A stretch of DNA of 48,622 nucleotides from Herbinix sp. (GTDB taxonomy: Bacteria > Bacillota > Clostridia > Lachnospirales > Lachnospiraceae): positions 1-48,622 of the forward strand of contig JARBTJ010000023.1 in the NCBI GenBank assembly GCA_029240245.1, read 5' to 3'. Below, piece after piece: positions 44,013 through 48,622 of this stretch. The notes below the pieces were generated by a model, which did not search any database, had not been told where the DNA came from, and worked only from the letters and a program-made list of their open reading frames with translations. Position numbers and translations under genes: made by a program. Numbering within the stretch: position 1 is the stretch's first letter; every line of letters starts with the position of its first letter.

Positions 44013-46163
44013 TTATTCCTCCACGGCTTCAAATTTAGCTATCCATGTATAAGGCTCTGTCTCTCCGGGTAACACAAAGTCTTCCCCGTTAATTTTCATC
44101 TGAACGATACCGTCAACCGTACCTTCCCCTTCGATATCCTCTATCGTTCTCGGGAAATCTGCTGCAGTTAATACTCTCTTCGTCATAATGATATAATGCC
44201 AACTATCCTGCTCCATTTCGATCTCGATTTCAGCTTCACTGTCATCAATATAATCGAATGGATTAATATCATCAATCGTTACACTGCCAAGATATTTAAT
44301 AATTCCGCTTCCTCCGGTTTCCGTATCTTCTGTTTCTTCATTGGTATTACTCGGAGGTCCGCTACTAATAATCACATCAATCAGACTGCCCAAATCAGCC
44401 AATTCACTTGCAGTACTGCTCTGATAGGTGATGAGTCCCTCAGCATATTCCGAAGATGCTTCGTAACTAATTTCACCCAGATCTAAACCAACATCCTTTA
44501 ACATCTGTCTTGCATTTGCTTCGGTAGCACCTAATAAATCCGGTACAGGTACCTGCTTCACGGCAGGACCGGTACTGATAATTACATGTATTTCATCACC
44601 CTTTTTCACTAAGGAATTGCGAATCGGATTTGTTTCAATTACAAGTCCGGACTCAACGGTATCGCTCGGTGCAAAATCATGAATTACCTTAAGACCATAA
44701 TCGTCTAATTTGATATCTGCTTTATCTCTTTCCATACCATATACATTAGGAAGATCGAATGACTTTGGACCGGTACTAATGGTTAAAAACACTTCTGAAG
44801 TCTTTTCTCTTTCGCTGTCAGGGTCCGGATATTGCTTCATAACATGGCCTTTTTCATACTCATCCGAATAATCTTGATAAATAAAAATATCTGCATCCGG
44901 ATCTTTTGCTTTGATCGCCTTCTCCGCATCAGCTTCAGTAAATCCTATTACACCCGGAACAATATACGTATCAAGTGTTGTACCTTCCGTTGGTGTTGGT
45001 TCCTCCGTCGGTTCCGGAGATACAGTTACGGTATCCGTTGGTTTATTATCGTTGGGATCATCCTTTGGATTATTGTTATTATTAATAAACCAGATTACGA
45101 TTAATATGATAGCCGCCAGCAATACTACTATGGTCACAACACTTCCGATTGCTACAAACTTATCCATCTTGGAGTCTACGCTATCAAGCTCTTCCTCTTC
45201 TTCCTCCGCTACCTTATTAGACGGATTATTCGGGATATCCTCATCAAGATAGGCTACATTCTTAATCTTTCCCAAATCATCCGAAATATTTATGGTAGGT
45301 GAATCATTAGCAACAAATGCCGGAATTTGAACATACGCACCGTCCGGATTTGTCAATGCCTTTTTCAAATCATTGATTAATTCCAAAGCCGTATGATATC
45401 TTCGTTCCGGTCTCTTCTGCATACACTTTTGTACAATCTTATCTACACTCACGGGAATTGCCGGATCAAGATCGCGAAGTGGCATTGCCTCTCCCTGAAT
45501 ATGAAGAAGGGCTACGGATACCGTATTATCTCCTGCAAAAGGAACTTTACCGGACAGCATTTCATAAATCGTTACACCAAGGGAATAGATATCGCTTTTC
45601 TCATCGCTGTATCCTCCTCTTGCCTGTTCCGGTGACAGGTAATGTACTGAGCCCATAGTATTCGAGGTTAATGTATTGGAATTCGTTGCTTTCGCAATAC
45701 CGAAATCAGTTACTTTAACCTTACCGTCTCTCGAAATGATTATGTTTTGGGGCTTAATATCCCTATGGATAATGCGGTTATCATGAGCCGCTTCCATTCC
45801 TTGTGCTATTTGAATAGCGATACCGACAGCTTCCTTAACTTCAAGTTTACCCTTTCTTTCAATAAAACGTTTCAGGGTAATACCTTCTACCAGTTCCATG
45901 ACAATATAATGCAATCCGCTGTCATCGCCTACATCGTAAACATTTACGATATTCGGATGGGATAAGCCGGCAGCGGATTGTGCTTCACCTCGAAACTTAT
46001 TAACAAAGCTTTTATCACTGGAATACTCCGGTTTTAATACCTTTATCGCAACAAAACGGTTCAGTCTCTGGTCTTTTGCCTTATAGACATCTGCCATTCC
46101 GCCTGAACCGACATTATCAATTATCTCATAGCGATCGTTGATAAACATACCGGGTTTTAGCAT
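44013..46163 (-). CDS. prkC: PASTA-domain Ser/Thr protein kinase PrkC
   Basis: A 716-residue membrane kinase sensing wall fragments. The kinase domain (about 10-270) has GSGGMADVYKA, the ATP lysine in VAIKVLKPE, HRDIKPQNI, DFGIAKA and APE-like SPEQARGG. After an acidic juxtamembrane stretch comes a helix near 335-357 (VVTIVVLLAAIILIVIWFI), a Thr/Pro-rich linker, three PASTA domains (starting near IVPGVIGFTEADAEK, DLPNVYGMERDKADI, PVPDLLGATEANARQ) and a distinct C-terminal domain of about 100 residues (from SGIIKYLGSVTIDDINPF). Partner of Stp, 17 bp upstream. Confidence 0.95.
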   Translation of the reverse strand: MLKPGMFINDRYEIIDNVGSGGMADVYKAKDQRLNRFVAIKVLKPEYSSDKSFVNKFRGEAQSAAGLSHPNIVNVYDVGDDSGLHYIVMELVEGITLKRFIERKGKLEVKEAVGIAIQIAQGMEAAHDNRIIHRDIKPQNIIISRDGKVKVTDFGIAKATNSNTLTSNTMGSVHYLSPEQARGGYSDEKSDIYSLGVTIYEMLSGKVPFAGDNTVSVALLHIQGEAMPLRDLDPAIPVSVDKIVQKCMQKRPERRYHTALELINDLKKALTNPDGAYVQIPAFVANDSPTINISDDLGKIKNVAYLDEDIPNNPSNKVAEEEEEELDSVDSKMDKFVAIGSVVTIVVLLAAIILIVIWFINNNNNPKDDPNDNKPTDTVTVSPEPTEEPTPTEGTTLDTYIVPGVIGFTEADAEKAIKAKDPDADIFIYQDYSDEYEKGHVMKQYPDPDSEREKTSEVFLTISTGPKSFDLPNVYGMERDKADIKLDDYGLKVIHDFAPSDTVESGLVIETNPIRNSLVKKGDEIHVIISTGPAVKQVPVPDLLGATEANARQMLKDVGLDLGEISYEASSEYAEGLITYQSSTASELADLGSLIDVIISSGPPSNTNEETEDTETGGSGIIKYLGSVTIDDINPFDYIDDSEAEIEIEMEQDSWHYIIMTKRVLTAADFPRTIEDIEGEGTVDGIVQMKINGEDFVLPGETEPYTWIAKFEAVEE

Positions 46164-46180
46164 AATTCTTCACCTCTTCT

Positions 46181-46903
46181 TCAAACTTTAATTATTATTA
46201 TTGCTATGTTGTCTTTGCCGCCATTTTCGTTCGCCTGTTTGACCAGTGTTTCTGCTGCAGTATCCAAATGTTGTACATGCTCTCTGATTATATTTTCAAT
46301 CGTGTTGTCTTCCAGCATATTGGTCAGACCGTCGGAACACATAAGTACAATATCTCCATCTTCTAAGTTCACTTCAAAAAAGTCAGGTTCGACGGCAACG
46401 TTAGCTCCAAGTGCTCTGGTTATAATATTTTTGTTTGGATGAACCCTTGCTTCATCGCGGTCAAGTTCTCCGTTTTTCACCATTACTTCAACCAAGCTGT
46501 GATCTTCCGTAATCTGTTTCATTTCTTTCCCAATAACATATAATCTGCTGTCACCAACATTGGCAACATACAGTTCTTTTTCGAATATTGTTGCTACCAC
46601 AAATGTGGTACCCATACCCTCAAGCTCTGCCTGTTCCTCTGCTATACTGCGTAAGTTGTCATTCGTTTCTTTAATGGCAGCATCAATCATGGCAATCGGT
46701 GAAAGATTCTCACTCTCCATAATCCTTTGCGTAAAATATTCAACACAGAATCTTGAAGCATAGTCACCGGCATTATGTCCTCCCATCCCATCTGCCACGA
46801 TAAATAAATTCGGGAGTTTTCCGATGGCATTTTCTTCACAGAAGACGTAATCCTGATTCACACTGCGTCGCTCGCCTATATCAGTTATTGAAAATGCTTC
46901 CAA
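46181..46903 (-). CDS. stp: PP2C-family Ser/Thr phosphatase Stp/PrpC
   Basis: A 240-residue metal-dependent phosphatase reversing PrkC phosphorylation. Motifs: TDIGERRSVNQDYV, the metal site IVADGMGGHNAGDYAS, GMGTTFVVA, ANVGDSRLYVI, ITEDHSLVE, ITRALGA, VLMCSDGLTNML and GGKDNIAIIII. Complete. TTG start at 46903 behind aggaggt. It lies between rlmN (11 bp) and prkC (17 bp), the conserved order. Confidence 0.95.
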   Translation of the reverse strand: MEAFSITDIGERRSVNQDYVFCEENAIGKLPNLFIVADGMGGHNAGDYASRFCVEYFTQRIMESENLSPIAMIDAAIKETNDNLRSIAEEQAELEGMGTTFVVATIFEKELYVANVGDSRLYVIGKEMKQITEDHSLVEVMVKNGELDRDEARVHPNKNIITRALGANVAVEPDFFEVNLEDGDIVLMCSDGLTNMLEDNTIENIIREHVQHLDTAAETLVKQANENGGKDNIAIIIIKV

Positions 46904-46914
46904 GTCTGCACCTC

Positions 46915-47970
46915 CTAGTTTCTACCCATACCACTATTTTTATCTATATAGCTTTTTCTCAGTTGTCCACAGGCAGCATCGATATCTGCGCCCATTTCTC
47001 TTCTTATAGTAACATTTATTCTATTTTTTTCAAGTGTATTTTTAAAATTTTGCACTTTTTTGTTCTCTGATTTCCTGTAATTGCGTTCTTTTATTGGATT
47101 TACAGGTATTAAATTAACATGGCAATTTAAGCCCTTTACCAGTGCAGAAAGCTTTTTCGCATGCTCTTCCTCGTCATTAACACCGTCCACCAGACTATAT
47201 TCGAAGGTAAGCCTTCTTCCGGTTTCTTCATAATAATATTGAAAAGCCTCCATGACCTCCTTCAAATCATATTTTAACGCGACCGGCATCAGTTTCTTAC
47301 GAATTTCATTATCCGGAGCATGCAGGGAAAGTGCCAGTGTTATCGGCATTCCCTCCTTCGCAAATGCCCTGATTTTATCTGGAATCCCACAGGTGGAAAC
47401 CGTAATATTGCGGGCACTGATATTTAATCCCCTGGAATCAGTCAATAGCCTTAAAAACCGCATCAGATTATCATAATTATCGAAGGGCTCCCCCGTTCCC
47501 ATAACCACCACATTGGAAACTCTTTCACCTGTTAAGGCCTGAATCCGGTAAATCTGGTCCAGCATTTCGGAGGGTAATAAATCCCGTTCCTTACCACCAA
47601 TGGTGGAAGCACAGAATTTACAACCCATCTGACAGCCCACCTGGGAAGATATACAGACGCTGTTGCCGTGATGGTATTTCATGAATACACTTTCAATAAC
47701 TCTGTCATCCTTTAGACGAAATAAATATTTAATGGTTCCATCCGTTTCTGAATGCAGAGAATTTACTTCCGAAAGCGTAATCAGCGGATATTTTTCTTTT
47801 AGCAGTTCCCTTAAGTTTTTTGGCAAATTGGACATTTCGTCATAACTGCCGGCAAGTTTCACATGCAGCCATTCATATACCTGCTTGGCACGGAATGCAG
47901 GTAAATTAATATTTGTGAATTCATCCGCCAATTCATTAAAATACAGTGACTTTATATCTATGTTATCCAT
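46915..47970 (-). CDS. rlmN: Dual-specificity rRNA/tRNA adenine C2-methyltransferase RlmN
   Basis: A 351-residue radical SAM enzyme methylating A2503 of 23S rRNA and A37 of some tRNAs. The [4Fe-4S] motif is CQMGCKFCAST; the SAM region has VVVMGTGEPFDNYDNL and ITVSTCGIPDKI; ALSLHAPDN and the C-terminal GADIDAACGQL contain the methyl-carrying and acid cysteines. ATG 47970 gives the usual opening MDNIDIKSLYF; an in-frame TTG at 47988 has a somewhat better purine tract (agaagga), so the start is open. Follows rsmB by about 23 bp. Confidence 0.95.
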   Translation of the reverse strand: MDNIDIKSLYFNELADEFTNINLPAFRAKQVYEWLHVKLAGSYDEMSNLPKNLRELLKEKYPLITLSEVNSLHSETDGTIKYLFRLKDDRVIESVFMKYHHGNSVCISSQVGCQMGCKFCASTIGGKERDLLPSEMLDQIYRIQALTGERVSNVVVMGTGEPFDNYDNLMRFLRLLTDSRGLNISARNITVSTCGIPDKIRAFAKEGMPITLALSLHAPDNEIRKKLMPVALKYDLKEVMEAFQYYYEETGRRLTFEYSLVDGVNDEEEHAKKLSALVKGLNCHVNLIPVNPIKERNYRKSENKKVQNFKNTLEKNRINVTIRREMGADIDAACGQLRKSYIDKNSGMGRN

Positions 47971-47993
47971 CCATTCACATTCTTTCAAATTTA

Positions 47994-48622
47994 TTATTTC
48001 CTTCTCAACTTGGCGATAAAGAAACCATCGGTATTATGAAGCCCTTGAAGAAGCTGGAGATAGCCGTTCTTTGTGGTTTCACTCTTTAAGCCTTCCGGTA
48101 GATTTATATCAAGGCTCTCTGCTTCAAAATCAAAATTGCTTAAGAACCAATCTCTGTTATTCATGTTTTCCTCTATATTTACCGTACAGGTACTAAACAT
48201 AAGTACACCGCCCGGTTTTACATAATCCTTCACTATCGTAAGGATTGACTTTTGAAGCTCCGCCAGTTCATTTAATTGTTCTTCCGAGAGTTTATACTTA
48301 ATGTCGGGCTTCTTACCAATTAATCCCAATCCACTGCAGGGCAAATCAGCGATTACAACATCAGCCTGTCCCAGGATACCGGAATCCGACTGTGTGGCAT
48401 CCCAGACCTTTGTATCTACATTGGTAATGCCCATACGATTTATATTTTCATTGATTAAATTAATTTTATACTCTGTCAAATCCCTGGCTGATACTCGACA
48501 GGCTGTTTCTGCTGCATGAAGGGCTTTTCCACCCGGGGCTGCACAGACATCAACAACAAAATCCCCTTCCTTAATTCCAGCTACCTGGCATACCAGCATG
48601 GAGCTGACATCCTGAACGGTAA
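47994..48622 (-). CDS. rsmB: 16S rRNA (cytosine967-C5)-methyltransferase RsmB, C-terminal part
   Basis: The 3' end of a gene cut by the window edge; about 209 codons are visible, reading without a stop from the edge (TVQDVSSMLVCQVAG). The SAM motif is VVDVCAAPGGKALHAAE, the catalytic cysteines are in IADLPCSGLGLIG (motif IV) and MFSTCTVNIEEN (motif VI), ending DGFFIAKLRRK. The missing N-terminus should hold the NusB-like RNA-binding domain. The neighbours rlmN-stp-prkC support RsmB over other NOL1/NOP2 relatives. Confidence 0.92.
   Translation of the reverse strand, partial: TVQDVSSMLVCQVAGIKEGDFVVDVCAAPGGKALHAAETACRVSARDLTEYKINLINENINRMGITNVDTKVWDATQSDSGILGQADVVIADLPCSGLGLIGKKPDIKYKLSEEQLNELAELQKSILTIVKDYVKPGGVLMFSTCTVNIEENMNNRDWFLSNFDFEAESLDINLPEGLKSETTKNGYLQLLQGLHNTDGFFIAKLRRK

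Overview
The window reads as chromosome from a low-GC, endospore-forming, plant-polysaccharide-using member of the Lachnospiraceae (clostridial cluster XIVa, close to Lachnoclostridium/Anaerocolumna). The grounds are the sporulation genes spoIIGA, sigE, sigG and spoVD, the Gram-positive style mraZ-to-ftsZ cluster, the PrkC/Stp/RsgA/Rpe/ThiN cluster, and many TTG starts behind strong AGGAGG ribosome binding sites. No tRNA, rRNA, CRISPR array, phage or transposase gene is visible.

Right half (about 22.7-48.6 kb, all minus strand): a conserved core. Reading leftward from the right edge: rsmB (cut by the edge), rlmN, stp, prkC, rsgA, rpe, thiN, ychF, lgt. A terminator follows, then a fresh promoter with a three-box MraZ operator. 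Next comes the division and wall cluster mraZ, rsmH, ftsL, a class B PBP, spoVD, mraY, murD, ftsW, murA, ftsQ, then ftsZ. After a strong terminator come spoIIGA, sigE and sigG, with a spoIIG-type promoter (TTGACA, 21 bp, TATAAT). Together they couple translation and cell-wall signalling (PrkC/Stp), septal peptidoglycan synthesis (lipid I synthesis by MraY, two transpeptidases, FtsW, FtsZ) and the mother-cell and forespore sigma factors. murE, murF, murG and murC are not here and must lie elsewhere.

Left half (0-22.6 kb): mixed and repeat-rich. It holds an ArsR/DUF2087 regulator, the competence/recombination pair yifB-dprA, a flavodiiron protein, ylmC/ymxH and nrdR, two RsiV/PdaC-like lipoproteins, a ROK sugar kinase, a HAD phosphatase, aconitase, and a 1652-residue secreted protein (GH43, eight CARDB repeats, GH99-like). 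ylmC and nrdR normally follow sigG directly in clostridia. Here they lie 17 kb away in the opposite orientation, so this region looks like a rearranged or accessory insertion into an old cluster.

The most unusual content is non-coding. Three copies of a palindromic element of about 90-140 bp (near 4.1, 9.9 and 13.3 kb) carry a core resembling the conserved 5S rRNA segment; one copy is flanked by a perfect 16-bp direct repeat like a target-site duplication. A second palindrome family sits near 0.8 and 10.0 kb. There are tandem repeats at the 3' ends of several genes, a 15-bp inverted repeat that swallows the ylmC start codon, and a 16-bp palindrome plus a 15-bp-stem hairpin ahead of mraY.
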